Assembly (NCBI GenBank): GCA_945877125.1
Contig: CAMCQT010000018.1
Coordinates: forward strand, 1 to 52,331
Reading direction: 5' to 3'
DNA length: 52,331 bases
DNA from: Candidatus Brevifilum fermentans
Lineage (GTDB): Bacteria > Chloroflexota > Anaerolineae > Anaerolineales > Villigracilaceae
In this document: positions 36,801 through 46,245 of the stretch, piece after piece
Layout: every line of letters begins with the position of its first letter
Numbering within the stretch: position 1 is the first letter of the stretch
Notes under the pieces: generated by a model
What the model saw: only the letters and a program-made list of their open reading frames with translations
What the model was told of the DNA's origin: nothing
Databases searched by the model: none
Made by a program: the position numbers and the translations under genes

Positions 36801-39257
36801 CGCATTTTGCTCGGCCGATGCGATGTGCAAAGCCAGTGCCTCCAACAGTTTCAACTGGTCTTCGGTGTAGGCATTCAGACGATAACTCATGACCTGAATC
36901 ACCCCTGTGACTTTCCCGCCTATTTTTAGCGGAACGATCAGCGCAGAACGCGTGACCTCTTCTTCTGGCGGCGCTTCATCAGTAATCTCATTTGTTTCGC
37001 CGTTGACGCAGTAACTGTGCTGAGCCGTTTTCATTTTCTCTTGATAATCATTGGCCAACATGGGTCGGCCCGTGCGAATGACGACACTTTGCGTGCCTTT
37101 CCCATCTGCTTCAAGCGGAATAGAAGGGAAGAGACCGACATCCAACCAGTGATTATCTATCCAATATGCGCGACAAGTGATCAGTTGCGTTTCAGAGTTG
37201 AAGGCAGAAATAACCAGACAGTCGTTGGGAACAATGCTGGACATGAAATCGCAGACCGTTTGATATATCTCATCCAGATCAAGCGTACGATTTAATTTCT
37301 GGCTGGCTTCATACAACAAGCGCAATTGTTCGCCCTGCTGTGCCGCCAACTTCTCTGCCAGCTTGCGCTCAGTGATGTCCCAAAAAGAAATCTGAATGCC
37401 GTTGATTTTCCCAGCGCCATCATAAATCGGCGTTTTGATACTTTGGATAATAATGGGCTGACCACCAAGGATGGTACGATCTTCGATAAGCTCCCGAACC
37501 TGCCCGCTATTCAAAATAGCCTGGTCGTCACTTCGATATTTCTCCGCCAACTCTGGCGGGTGCAGATCAAAGTCGGTCTTGCCCACAAGGTCAGCCAGCG
37601 TGATATTTGACAACTCCAGGAAATGTTGATTTGCAAACGTGAATCGTCCTGCCAAATCTTTGCGGCAAATGCTCAAGGGGGATGATTCGACAAGTGAGTG
37701 ATATAGTGACTGACTCTCGCGCAGCGATTCTTCTGCCTGCTTGCGCTCGGTGATGTCGTACATTACACCCTGCCAAAACAGCGGAGTCCCATCCTGATTT
37801 TTGATCATCACAGCTTCGTCATGAATCCAGAGCGTATGCCCGTCCCGAGTCTGGATGCGGTATTCGATATAGAACGGCTGGTGCGTTTCTGTGGTGCGTT
37901 CATCCTCTGCCAGAAGAATCGCCAGGTCTTCAGGGTGAACCATTTTTTTCCAAAGATAGCGGTCTTTTATCCATTCTGCGGGGGTATATCCAGTTAGTTT
38001 TTCCACCTGCGGACTAATGTATATGGTTTCCCTTGATTCTGCCGATTCAGTATATACAGTTGCTGGTACTTGCTCTATGAGGGCACGCAGTTCATTCTCA
38101 GAGGCGGCAAGTGCAGATTCAGCCTGCTTGCGCTCGCTAATGTCACGCGCCACCCAAAGCGTGCAGTCCTCGTCCATCGGCGAGATGGATGTTTCAAAAT
38201 ACACAGTTTGTCCGTCAATAAGAAGTTTGTATTCGATCTGGGTGGTTTGTTTTGTGTCCAATACCTGTTGGATCGCGCCAATAAAAATTTCGGCTTGTTC
38301 AACGGGAAAAATATCCCAAAGATTATTACCAAGCAATTCTGACGCTGGTTTAACCAATAAGCCTGGGTTGGTAGGGGCAACCTTGCGATACAAACCCTGA
38401 CGGTCAATAACCAGCACCACATCCTGCATGGCTGTGAACAGGGCACGCAGTTCAACCTCTGAGGCGGCAAGCGCCACTTCGGCCTGTTTGCGCGCGCTGA
38501 TATTCTTCTTAATGGCAATGAAGTGGGTGATTACGCCGTCTACATTTTTCAACGGGGTGATGGTTTCTTCTTCGGTGTAAAGACTGCCATCCTTACGGCG
38601 GTTGATCAATTCGCCATGCCAGACTTCACCAGCTAAAATGGTGCTCCACAAATTCTTATAAAAAGACTTATCCTGTTTCCCTGAATTGACTAGATCACGC
38701 GGATTCTTGCCAATAGTTTCTTCCAGCGTATACCCAGTGAGCACACTGAACGCCTGATTGACCCACTCAATTGTGCCACGGCGATCAGTAATAACAATTC
38801 CATTGACGGCGGCATTCAATGCAGAACTTTGCAAGAGTAGCTGCTCCTGATTTTGCCTGCGCTCCCGTCGCATCTCCACTTGATTAAGTTCACGCTCCAC
38901 CGCCGGAATCAGCCGCGCCAGATTATTCTTCATCAGATAATCTTGTGCGCCGGCTTTCATCATATCCACTGCGGTTTCTTCGCCCATCATCCCTGAGACA
39001 ATGATAAAAGGAATATCCAGCCCCGTTTCTTTTAAGACACTGAGTGCGGCATGTCCGTCAAATTGTGGCAGGCTGTAATCTGAAATGACAATATCCCATT
39101 TTCGTTTTTCCAACATGATACGCATTTGCTCGGCAGTCTCAACCTGCTCGTAAACAAGTTCATAATCCGCTTTTTTCAGCAAGCGGATAAGAAGTTGTGC
39201 GTCGCTTTCCAAATCTTCGACGATCAAAACAGCAAGTGCTTTGGTTGGTTTTGTCAT
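33867..39257 (-). CDS. receiver - six PAS - four GAF - HD-GYP protein (c-di-GMP phosphodiesterase)
   Basis: 1796 aa from the ATG at 39257; a TTG two codons upstream is less likely. An N-terminal receiver (D60 in VISDYSLP) is followed by PAS domains starting near SALNAAVNG, ELRALFTAM, ELRALIEQV and LYHSLVESS, a GAF domain (LNRTLDLDEIYQ), two more PAS domains (QYRTLVEQL, RYRELFNSM) and three GAF domains (LALNQSLDPKEI, TLNRISLVLRAV, LRAIDQAIVSKL). The C-terminal HD-GYP domain has H1667-D1668 in HDIGKMGIP and HHEKWNGTGYP near 1720, so it should hydrolyse c-di-GMP. PAS 3 and PAS 5 resemble each other, a sign of internal duplication. No membrane segment is seen. It is the last gene of a minus-strand run with a diguanylate cyclase and a receiver protein upstream. 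Confidence 0.92.
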   Translation of the reverse strand: MTKPTKALAVLIVEDLESDAQLLIRLLKKADYELVYEQVETAEQMRIMLEKRKWDIVISDYSLPQFDGHAALSVLKETGLDIPFIIVSGMMGEETAVDMMKAGAQDYLMKNNLARLIPAVERELNQVEMRRERRQNQEQLLLQSSALNAAVNGIVITDRRGTIEWVNQAFSVLTGYTLEETIGKNPRDLVNSGKQDKSFYKNLWSTILAGEVWHGELINRRKDGSLYTEEETITPLKNVDGVITHFIAIKKNISARKQAEVALAASEVELRALFTAMQDVVLVIDRQGLYRKVAPTNPGLLVKPASELLGNNLWDIFPVEQAEIFIGAIQQVLDTKQTTQIEYKLLIDGQTVYFETSISPMDEDCTLWVARDISERKQAESALAASENELRALIEQVPATVYTESAESRETIYISPQVEKLTGYTPAEWIKDRYLWKKMVHPEDLAILLAEDERTTETHQPFYIEYRIQTRDGHTLWIHDEAVMIKNQDGTPLFWQGVMYDITERKQAEESLRESQSLYHSLVESSPLSICRKDLAGRFTFANQHFLELSNITLADLVGKTDFDLHPPELAEKYRSDDQAILNSGQVRELIEDRTILGGQPIIIQSIKTPIYDGAGKINGIQISFWDITERKLAEKLAAQQGEQLRLLYEASQKLNRTLDLDEIYQTVCDFMSSIVPNDCLVISAFNSETQLITCRAYWIDNHWLDVGLFPSIPLEADGKGTQSVVIRTGRPMLANDYQEKMKTAQHSYCVNGETNEITDEAPPEEEVTRSALIVPLKIGGKVTGVIQVMSYRLNAYTEDQLKLLEALALHIASAEQNALLYAQIQKELSERKQVEKSLRENEEQYRTLVEQLPAIVFIDDATVMGRSLYISPQIETILGFSQQEWLERSPEIWQTQVHPDDLEWVHAGYIRCFMVGEPHIAEYRISAADGRVIWLRDQAVRLSDENGNPHLIHGVMYDITERKQAEEALKMSEGRYRELFNSMMDGFALHEIICDANGKPVDYRFLEINPAFERLTGLRSEDLIGKTVLEVLPNTEPYWIEAYGNVALTGRSMFFENYSGDIKRHFEVSVYCPQKGQFAVILLDITERKRVEENIHQRVTELEMLYQSGLALNQSLDPKEIGQKILELLEEKLSWRHTRIRLYHSQDDSLELLDFNRPGSKGVMERHVLVEHFQTLITRSDQGMSGWVIQHGQPVRSGDVCNDPRYVEAYPGIRSGLYVPMKLGDRTVGVISIEEEQPDAFSEADERLIVTLANQAASAFENARLFEETHQRVLELETLNRISLVLRAVTKQNEMLAIVLDEALAILSTSHGSIELYNKTTDSLDQTIMRGWLAQVTAPHHISEGIAGKVFVSGERYITREFASDRETREAARSQIPANWGGICLPICTTQQTLGVMIISMPSEHELSMDQIRLLVTLSEMMGSALQRMQLHEQTVRRLEQLHALRAIDQAIVSKLDMSLTLDILIDQALSQLGVDAAAVLLLPPGSNLLKLVVSRGFHMLQLHSTRLSDSFAVQAVMEHRVISADQFEVANKNPKFGKLWKEEGFACYWCVPLIVKGEVKGVMEVYFRKSFTPDPEWLEFLEALAGQAAITIDTSQLFDNLQRANMDLSLAYEATIEGWSRAMDLRDHETEGHTLRVTDLTVKLAHAMRISESQLIAIRRGALLHDIGKMGIPDAILLKEGNLTDEEWVVMRQHPNLARDMLLPIAYLNDALDIPYCHHEKWNGTGYPQGLKGDSIPLVARIFAIVDVWDALTNNRTYRKKWTKQKARQYIKEQSSIHFDPQVVDAFLKSIGKE

Positions 39258-39345
39258 TAACAACTCACTTTATTGAAGGCGTCTCTCAGACAATTTATTG
39301 ATAATCTAATTTGACTTGTTTCAACATACGGGATGGGTAGTCTGA

Positions 39346-41484
39346 TCACTGGCCGCCCTGCAAAGGATGCGTTGAACCGCCGCCTGAAATATCTTTTAGC
39401 GATACCACACGATTACCACCATGGCTTTTAGCCTGATACATAAATGCATCGGCAGTTCTGAGCAGGTCGTCAATATACGATATTTCATCTGTAATAATAG
39501 CAACGCCAATACTAATTGTAATAAATAATGGGTTGCCCAGCGTCTCGATGGGCGTGCCTGCCATGACCTGCTGTACGCGTTCAGCCAATAAGACAGCATC
39601 ATGCAAAGAAGTATTGGGCAAAAGCACGGCAAATTCCTCGCCGCCAATGCGTCCAAGAATATCAATTTCACGCAGGCTTGACTTCAAGGTAGCCGCAACT
39701 TGTTGAAGCGCCATGTCTCCGGTATCATGGCCGTAGGTATCATTAACCTTTTTGAACTGGTCAATATCCAGCATTAAAAGGCCGAGGGGTTGGTTGTTGC
39801 GCCTGGCACGTTTGAATTCTTCCACGCCGCGCTGCATAAAATAACGACGGTTGTATAAATTGGTCAGGTAATCGGTCATTGCCAGTTGTTCAAGCCCGGC
39901 ATTAAGACGCTTGATCTTATCTTCGGCTTCCTTGCGGGCAGTGATATCTTCATTCACTGAAACAAAGTGTGTGATGTTGCCACGTAAATCAGTGATCGCT
40001 GAAATTGAAGCGTACTCCCAGTAGAGTTCACCGTTTTTCTTGCGGTTAAGAAATTCTCCGCGCCATTCTTTTCCAGAGAGAATAGTCTGCCAAAGTTCAG
40101 GGTAAATTTCGGGCGGAGTCTTGTTAGATTTCAATATGCGCGGAGTCTTGCCGCGCACCTCATCCAGGGTGTAGCCATTCAACGCGGTGAATTTTGGATT
40201 GACATATTCGATAAATGCATTGATATCGGTAATCATAATTGAAGCTGGGCTGTGTTCCACTGCACGTGAAAGTTGGCGAATCTGGTCTTCCGCCTGCTTG
40301 TATTCGGTGACGTCAGTATGTGTAGCTGTCATTCGCAAGGGACGCCCCTGCGGGTCGTATTCGATAATTTTGCCCTGATCCAGAACCCAACGGTAACTCC
40401 CGTCTTTTGCGCGCAGACGATATTCGTCGCGGTGGATCGGTGTTTTTCGATCCAGGTGATCCTGTATGGCTTGCAGCGCGGCCGCGCGGTCATCGGGGTG
40501 GACCAAATCTTCCCATTGCCGGTAGGTATTTTCAATTTCTTTCAGGGTGTAGCCAAGCATACCTGCCCAGCGTTCGTTTCGCAAAATTCGACCTGTTTGA
40601 ATATACCAATCTGAATAGCCCAACTGACTGCCTTCGATCACTGCCGCCAGCCGTTCTTCAGATTCTCGAATGGCTTCATCTGCCTGCTTACGTTCGGTAA
40701 TATCCTGAGCTACGCCCGTTAAAAAAATGACGTTACCTTCCTCATCAAGAACCGCCTCACCTGATTTCGCCCATATCGTGCGTATTGATTTATCTGGCAG
40801 GATAATACGATATTCAACCGGCTTTTTTTCCACAAACGCCTGAGCATTGGAGGGAAGAACGATATGCAAATCATCGGGATGAATAACTTTTGCGATCTCG
40901 TCTACGAGCCGCCCAACATATGATTTTTTATCAATACCAAATATGCGATACATTTCATCAGACCAGATAACTTCCCCCGTTTTCAGGTTCCATTTCCAAT
41001 TCCCAATGTGGGCAATTGCCTGAGCTTCCTTTAAATCCAATTCTGAAAGACGATATTTTTCCTCACTCTCGCGCAGGGATTGCTCAGCCTGCTTGCGTTC
41101 GCGCCTTATTTCAGCCTGTTCAAGTTCACGTTTTACCGCAGGGATCAAACGCGCCAAATTGTCTTTTCTCAAGTAGTCATGCGCGCCGGCTTTCATCATC
41201 GCCACCGCGTTTTCCTCACCGATCACCCCCGAGACAACGATGAACGGCGTATCCAACTGCTTCTTCATCAGCAGGTCTAGCGCAGCGCTTCCATTAAATC
41301 GCGGCAGGCTGTAATCTGAGATCACCACATCCCAAATCCGTTTTTCCAGCGCTGAATACATCTGCTCGGCGGTCTCAACTTGTTCAGAAATAACTTCATA
41401 GCCCGCTTTGTTTAACAAGCGGACTATGAATTGCGCGTCACTTTCTGAATCTTCAACAATTAAAACAGCAAGTGAAGTATTCAC
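39346..41484 (-). CDS. receiver - three PAS - GGDEF diguanylate cyclase
   Basis: 712 aa, starting with GTG at 41484 (GAGG four bases upstream). The N-terminal receiver (D57, VISDYSLPRF) closely resembles that of the HD-GYP protein. PAS domains begin near ELDLKEAQAIAHIGNW, RLAAVIEGSQLG and LSRAVEHSPASI. The GGDEF domain has DIDQFKKVNDTYGHDTGD and the active site GGEEF at 614-618, so it should be active. REID five residues before GGEEF is an intact inhibitory (I) site for product feedback. The start lies one base after the stop of the upstream receiver gene, so the two are co-translated. A phosphorylated receiver probably switches cyclase activity. Confidence 0.93.
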   Translation of the reverse strand: MNTSLAVLIVEDSESDAQFIVRLLNKAGYEVISEQVETAEQMYSALEKRIWDVVISDYSLPRFNGSAALDLLMKKQLDTPFIVVSGVIGEENAVAMMKAGAHDYLRKDNLARLIPAVKRELEQAEIRRERKQAEQSLRESEEKYRLSELDLKEAQAIAHIGNWKWNLKTGEVIWSDEMYRIFGIDKKSYVGRLVDEIAKVIHPDDLHIVLPSNAQAFVEKKPVEYRIILPDKSIRTIWAKSGEAVLDEEGNVIFLTGVAQDITERKQADEAIRESEERLAAVIEGSQLGYSDWYIQTGRILRNERWAGMLGYTLKEIENTYRQWEDLVHPDDRAAALQAIQDHLDRKTPIHRDEYRLRAKDGSYRWVLDQGKIIEYDPQGRPLRMTATHTDVTEYKQAEDQIRQLSRAVEHSPASIMITDINAFIEYVNPKFTALNGYTLDEVRGKTPRILKSNKTPPEIYPELWQTILSGKEWRGEFLNRKKNGELYWEYASISAITDLRGNITHFVSVNEDITARKEAEDKIKRLNAGLEQLAMTDYLTNLYNRRYFMQRGVEEFKRARRNNQPLGLLMLDIDQFKKVNDTYGHDTGDMALQQVAATLKSSLREIDILGRIGGEEFAVLLPNTSLHDAVLLAERVQQVMAGTPIETLGNPLFITISIGVAIITDEISYIDDLLRTADAFMYQAKSHGGNRVVSLKDISGGGSTHPLQGGQ

Positions 41485-41485
41485 A

Positions 41486-41932
41486 TTACCTCTTTTTTGG
41501 CGGGGCTGTCTCGTTAATTATAAGCCAGTATAAACCCAGATGTTGAACCGCTTCTACGAATTGCTGAAAATCCACTGGCTTGCGGATGTAACTGTTGGCG
41601 CCCAGGTCATAGCTCTGCGCAATATCATCCTCTTCACTGGAGGTCGTCAGAATGACCACCGGCAGACGGCTGGTACGCTCATCAGTGCGGATCTGGCGCA
41701 GGACTTGCAGCCCGTCCAACTTGGGAAGTTTTAGGTCGAGCAGTACCAAGGCTGGCAGTTCGTTCATTTTCTGACCTGTGAGCGGGTCGCTGTCTAATAA
41801 ATAATTCAGTGCCTTTTGCCCGTCTTCGGCAACAACCAACTCGTTAACGATGTGGCTTTTTTCAAGCGCGCGCTGGGTCAAGCCGACATCGCTGGGATTG
41901 TCTTCGACCAAAAGAATAATTTTAGGTTTCAT
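41486..41932 (-). CDS. single-domain response regulator (Rcp1-like)
   Basis: About 148 aa. The receiver has acidic pair E10-D11, phospho-acceptor D66 (VLLDLKLP), T-T in VILTTSSEE and lysine in IRKPVDFQQF. The long loop between strand 2 and strand 3 (YLLDSDPLTGQKMNELP) is typical of Rcp1-type partners of phytochrome-like kinases. The ATG at 41932 is preferred because GAGG is eight bases upstream; the ATG at 41938 has it only two bases away. It sits between a phytochrome-like histidine kinase upstream and a receiver-GGDEF gene downstream, so it likely passes phosphate from that kinase. Confidence 0.9.
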   Translation of the reverse strand: MKPKIILLVEDNPSDVGLTQRALEKSHIVNELVVAEDGQKALNYLLDSDPLTGQKMNELPALVLLDLKLPKLDGLQVLRQIRTDERTSRLPVVILTTSSEEDDIAQSYDLGANSYIRKPVDFQQFVEAVQHLGLYWLIINETAPPKKR

Positions 41933-41963
41933 AATCATATCCTCAAATCTTGTAAACGAGATA

Positions 41964-42062
41964 TGTCATTGCGAGGGCGTTCTTCCCGAAGCAATCTCCA
42001 ATTTTGGCGAGGAGACTGCTTCGTTCCTCGCACATCGTCCCGATTTTCTTACGGGAGTGACA
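41964..42062. repeat. dispersed palindromic repeat, copy 4
   Basis: It begins TGTCATTGCGAGGGCGTTC and contains CGAAGCAATCTCC and GGAGACTGCTTCG. The right part carries an extra segment (CATCGTCCCGATTTTCTTACGGG) before GAGTGACA, so it has diverged from the family at that end. It separates the histidine kinase gene from the receiver gene. Confidence 0.78.
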
Positions 42063-42069
42063 TTCTCTA

Positions 42070-45000
42070 TCATTTAAGTGTAAAGTAAAATGTTGCGCCG
42101 TGGTCAATTTCGGACTCAGCCCAGACGCGCCCGCCATGACGATGGATGACGCGCTGAACCGTGGCTAGACCAATGCCTGTGCCGGGAAATTCAGTAAGCC
42201 GGTGCATACGCTGAAACGCTCCGAATAGTTTTTGCGAATAAGCCATGTCAAAGCCTGCGCCGTTATCGTGGACAAAGAAAACAGGCTGTCCTTGCAATTC
42301 AGTTTGCCCAAATTCAATGCGCGCGTCTGTGCCTTTGCTTGTAAATTTGAAGGCGTTGCCCAGCAAATTTGCAAGAACAGCCTCCAGCAGGTGAGAATCG
42401 CCTTCGGCTGTTAATCCCGTCTGGATATTAAAATCGACTTGCCGGTGCGGTTCATCCTGCTTGAGACGTTCGATGATGGTTTGCGCGAGGGCGCTTAAAT
42501 CCACTTTTTCTTTTACCATCTCGGTACGCGTCAAGCGCGATAGCTGGAGCATATCATCAATTAGATGCCCCATGCGTTGGGTTTCGGAGCGCACGCGTTC
42601 AATATACTGTTGAGCCTGTTCATCAAGTTTATCGTGATAATCTTCCAACAGCGCCTGGCTCCAACCGTCAATGCCGCGCAGGGGCGCGCGCAGATCGTGC
42701 GAGACAGAGTAACTGAAGGCTTCAAGTTCCTTGTTGGTGGTTTCCAATTGCACTGTGCGCTCGCGCACGCGCTGTTCGAGTTCGGCGTTGAGTTTGCGGA
42801 TTTCCTCATCCACTTGTTTACGCTCAGTGATGTCGAAGGTAACTCCGGTCATATGAATTGCCTGACCCGTTTCGTTGTAATAACCATGTCCTTGCGCGGC
42901 GATCCAATGGAGTGAGCCGTCGGGCCAGATCACCCGATATTCCGTATTAAAGTCGGTCTGATTTTCCAGTGCTTCACGGATAGCCAGATCTGTCGGCACA
43001 CGATCATCAGGATGCAAGACTTGCTCAAATCGTTCATCGTTCATCTCGATCTCTGGCGCCAGACCGAACATTGCTTTGCATTCGAGAGACCAGTCAAGTT
43101 TGCCTGACAGGAAATTCCTATCCCAGGTTCCCATGCGTCCCGCCGAAATCGCCAGTCTCAGGCGTTCTTCGCTCTGATGCAAAGCCTCTTCTGCCTGCTT
43201 GCGCTCGGTAATATCCTGGATCGAGCCTTCAAGAATTCCTGTATCGCCATACAGCCGCACCGACATGATGCATTTTCTCGCTTCGCCCTGCTTGTTCAAC
43301 ATGCTGCATTCAAAATCTGTGACATGACCTTCAGATTTAGCCAGTTGCACCAGCGCATCACGTTCACGTTGGTCAGCCCAAAGACTGGCAGAAGGCACGT
43401 CTTTTAATTCTTCGTAAGTGTAATTAAGAATATTGAGATATTTTTCGTTGAATTCCAAAACTTCTGAACCATCGAGGCGGGTTCTAAACATGCCCACTTC
43501 AGAATTATTGAAGAGTGTACGGTATTTTTCCTCACTTTCACGCAGAGCCTCTTCCATCTGTTTGCGTGCGGTAATGTCGCTGTAGGTGATGACAACGCCG
43601 TGTTCTTCCACAGGCAGCGGAGCCGCGGTGACACTAAGCCAGATGACGGTGTTATCGGGTTTGAGAATGCCCATTTCCACATTTTCCACCACACGCTTTT
43701 CCTTCAACGCCTGCACGCTGGCAAATTCTTCGGGCGGCATGGGATTTCCATCCGAGCGCAAAATACGCCACGCGGGGCTGTCAATCTCACGGTGAATATG
43801 TTCATCCGCTGGCACAGCAAGTAGTTTTTCGGCAGTTGGATTGGTTTCTAAAATATTGCCCGCCTCATCTGCGATGGTGATGCCCAACGGAAAACACTCA
43901 AACAACGTTTTGTACTTGGCAAGGGTAACGCGCAACGTTTCCTCTGCGCGTTTGCGTTCGGTGATGTCCCAGAATATGCCCAACATTCCCTTAACCTGTC
44001 CCTCGGCGTCATAGATGAGGGCTTTGGTCACCTGCACATAAGACATTTCGCCGCCCAACGGTTGGTGAACCTCCACCTTTTCAACAATCTTGCCTGTTTC
44101 GATCACATGGCGATCATCCAAGCGGTATTGCTGCGCCAGCTCTATAGGATGGAGGTCGAAATCTGTTTTACCGAGAATCTCTGACAGTGGCTTCCCTTCG
44201 GTGGTGCAATAGTTTTGGTTGGCAAAAGTGAAGCGCCCATCAAGGTCTTTGCTGAAAACATTTTGCGGCAAACTTTCAACCAACGAACGAAAAAGAGCGC
44301 GGCTCTCCTGCAATTCTTCTTCTGCGTGTTTGCGCTCGGTAATGTCAATTACGGCAGACATAAGATACTGCGGCTTATTTTGTGGATCGCGGCGCATGGA
44401 CGAACTTAGATCAACCCAAACGATGGAACCATTTTTATGAATAAATCTTTTTACAAATCGCGCCGATTCTTTTTTGCCTGAAATAAGCTCATTAATGGCG
44501 TTTTGCGTCAACTCCATATCGTCAGGATGTGTGATCTCCGGCCATTTTTGAGACTGCATTTCCTGAAAAGAATAACCCAGCATATCGCAAAGCGCCTGGT
44601 TGACGTGCATCTCTCCAGTAAGATGGGTGATTGAATTCCCGATCACTGAATGATCAAACAGGTATTTGAATTTATCTTCGCTTTCCCGCAGCGCATCTTC
44701 TGCCCGTTTGCGCTCGGTGATATCGCGGGTAATGTTAACAATGTGCGGCTCGCCGTTCAACTCCAGCATGGAGGCAGACATCAAACCCTGTATGATGTCG
44801 CCGTTCTTCGCGCGGAAGCGCGCATCCAGATTGACCACCTCCCCATTTTTTTTCAGACCCTCCACCAGCGCTTTGCGATCGCGCGGGTCCACCCAAATAT
44901 CCAATTCAAGGGAAGTTTTTCCGAGCGCCTCATCGGGTGTATATCCCATAATTTTGGTAAAGCCATTATTAACCGAAACATACAAACCATCCCGCAGGCG

Positions 45001-46095
45001 ATTAATATTAATCGAATCAGGGCTGAGGATAAATGCCTTACGAAATTTTTCTTCGCTCACGCGCAAAGCCTCAGACGCCTCGGCCTGTGTGCGGTAGAAC
45101 AGGATATTTTGCTGCCGCCTTATGGCGATCAACCCCGTGCCTGCCACAAAAATTGCCAGGCCAATAATCAAAAGCGTCTGCCATAATCTTATTCTCAACG
45201 GCGCGTACACTTCAGCGGTATCCACTTTGGAAACCAGAAACCAGGGAGAATTTGGCACGGCGCGCACATCAGCTAGAACGGGTTCACCGCGATAATCCTC
45301 CCCCTCTACAATTCCAGTTTGTCCAAGCACAGCTTTGACAGCGGGGCTATCGGTATCAGCCAGCGGAAAACGCAGGGTGAGGGCAGAGTCCTCTTCAAAA
45401 CGGAGTTCGTTCAAAAACAGAACATCCTCCCCATCACGGCGCACGAGCACAGTCTCGGCGCTTGCGCTATTGATGGGCCAGTTCTGAATGAATGGATAAA
45501 GATAGGTCTGGGGATTAATGCTCAGAACGAGAACACCCAGCGGATGGCTGTTGCTTTCTTCCATAAAGATCGGCACCAAAATGGAGATTTGAATTTTGCC
45601 GCCCACGCTTGTATCACGATGAAAATCGCCAAAAGTAATTTTCCCTGATTGCAGGCTGGCGGCTGCATCTATAACGATCTGAGATTCAACTACCTTAGCT
45701 GCGGCTGGAATGGAAAGTTTTTCAACACCGGCGGTATCCAGCAGACGCACCCTGTCATATTGATCGTAGACTTTGTAATTTTCCAGCCAGGTAATTAGCT
45801 GCGCTCGCGCATCCGCATCACTTGGATTTTCAAAATAGCGTTCAACCAACACAGCGAAAGCCGGATTATGGTAAACGAAATCTGCGTCACCCAAACGTTC
45901 TTTGCGCCAGCCCGCCAGTTCATTTGCCTTGAGCTCCGCTATGGCGGAAATCTGACGCTCTGCCTGGCGGCGAAATTCCTGCTCAAAATTATGAAAAGAC
46001 ATATAGCCGCCGCCGGCAATGCCCATTACCAGAAAAATAAAAATGAAAAAATAAATGGTCAGCGTACGTTTTGCCTTGTTGTTATAGTATTGCAT
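42070..46095 (-). CDS. membrane histidine kinase: extracellular Cache-like sensor, six PAS, phytochrome-type kinase core
   Basis: About 1341 aa from the ATG at 46095 (GAGG nine bases upstream); a TTG at 46101 is possible. Helix 1 is TIYFFIFIFLVMGIAGGGYM. The outside region to about residue 300 looks like a dCache sensor (ISILVPIF, PLGVLVLSINPQTYLYPFI, PWFLVSKVDTAEVYAPL). Helix 2 is TLLIIGLAIFVAGTGLIAI. Six PAS domains follow, each ending in a DITERK/DITARK linker. The kinase core has H1133 (SYSVSHDLRAPL), NLLGNAFKFTS, HDNGAGFDM and GTGIGLATVQRVIHRHGG, the subtype found in bacteriophytochrome-like kinases. There is no fused receiver; the next gene downstream is an Rcp1-like receiver, its probable partner. 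A palindrome (46122-46197) lies just upstream. Confidence 0.92.
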   Translation of the reverse strand: MQYYNNKAKRTLTIYFFIFIFLVMGIAGGGYMSFHNFEQEFRRQAERQISAIAELKANELAGWRKERLGDADFVYHNPAFAVLVERYFENPSDADARAQLITWLENYKVYDQYDRVRLLDTAGVEKLSIPAAAKVVESQIVIDAAASLQSGKITFGDFHRDTSVGGKIQISILVPIFMEESNSHPLGVLVLSINPQTYLYPFIQNWPINSASAETVLVRRDGEDVLFLNELRFEEDSALTLRFPLADTDSPAVKAVLGQTGIVEGEDYRGEPVLADVRAVPNSPWFLVSKVDTAEVYAPLRIRLWQTLLIIGLAIFVAGTGLIAIRRQQNILFYRTQAEASEALRVSEEKFRKAFILSPDSININRLRDGLYVSVNNGFTKIMGYTPDEALGKTSLELDIWVDPRDRKALVEGLKKNGEVVNLDARFRAKNGDIIQGLMSASMLELNGEPHIVNITRDITERKRAEDALRESEDKFKYLFDHSVIGNSITHLTGEMHVNQALCDMLGYSFQEMQSQKWPEITHPDDMELTQNAINELISGKKESARFVKRFIHKNGSIVWVDLSSSMRRDPQNKPQYLMSAVIDITERKHAEEELQESRALFRSLVESLPQNVFSKDLDGRFTFANQNYCTTEGKPLSEILGKTDFDLHPIELAQQYRLDDRHVIETGKIVEKVEVHQPLGGEMSYVQVTKALIYDAEGQVKGMLGIFWDITERKRAEETLRVTLAKYKTLFECFPLGITIADEAGNILETNPTAEKLLAVPADEHIHREIDSPAWRILRSDGNPMPPEEFASVQALKEKRVVENVEMGILKPDNTVIWLSVTAAPLPVEEHGVVITYSDITARKQMEEALRESEEKYRTLFNNSEVGMFRTRLDGSEVLEFNEKYLNILNYTYEELKDVPSASLWADQRERDALVQLAKSEGHVTDFECSMLNKQGEARKCIMSVRLYGDTGILEGSIQDITERKQAEEALHQSEERLRLAISAGRMGTWDRNFLSGKLDWSLECKAMFGLAPEIEMNDERFEQVLHPDDRVPTDLAIREALENQTDFNTEYRVIWPDGSLHWIAAQGHGYYNETGQAIHMTGVTFDITERKQVDEEIRKLNAELEQRVRERTVQLETTNKELEAFSYSVSHDLRAPLRGIDGWSQALLEDYHDKLDEQAQQYIERVRSETQRMGHLIDDMLQLSRLTRTEMVKEKVDLSALAQTIIERLKQDEPHRQVDFNIQTGLTAEGDSHLLEAVLANLLGNAFKFTSKGTDARIEFGQTELQGQPVFFVHDNGAGFDMAYSQKLFGAFQRMHRLTEFPGTGIGLATVQRVIHRHGGRVWAESEIDHGATFYFTLK

Positions 46096-46121
46096 GGGCA
46101 AATTCCTCTACTATCAGTACT

Positions 46122-46197
46122 TCACGAATAGGTCTCGTAGTGGCGACTTCAGTCGCTGTTTACCCGAACGACTGAAGTCGTTACTACGTTTTCGTGA
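46122..46197. repeat. 76-bp palindrome with ACTTCAGTCG arms upstream of the kinase gene
   Basis: CACGAA, then CGTAGTGGCGACTTCAGTCG, a 12-base centre, CGACTGAAGTCGTTACTACG and TTCGTG. The inner arms match at 18 of 20 positions. It lies about 30 bases upstream of the kinase start, so it may sit in the 5' leader. Confidence 0.75.
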
Positions 46198-46245
46198 TCT
46201 ACTGACTATAAGTCTTCGGATAAATTGTTTTCAGTCCTATTTTGA

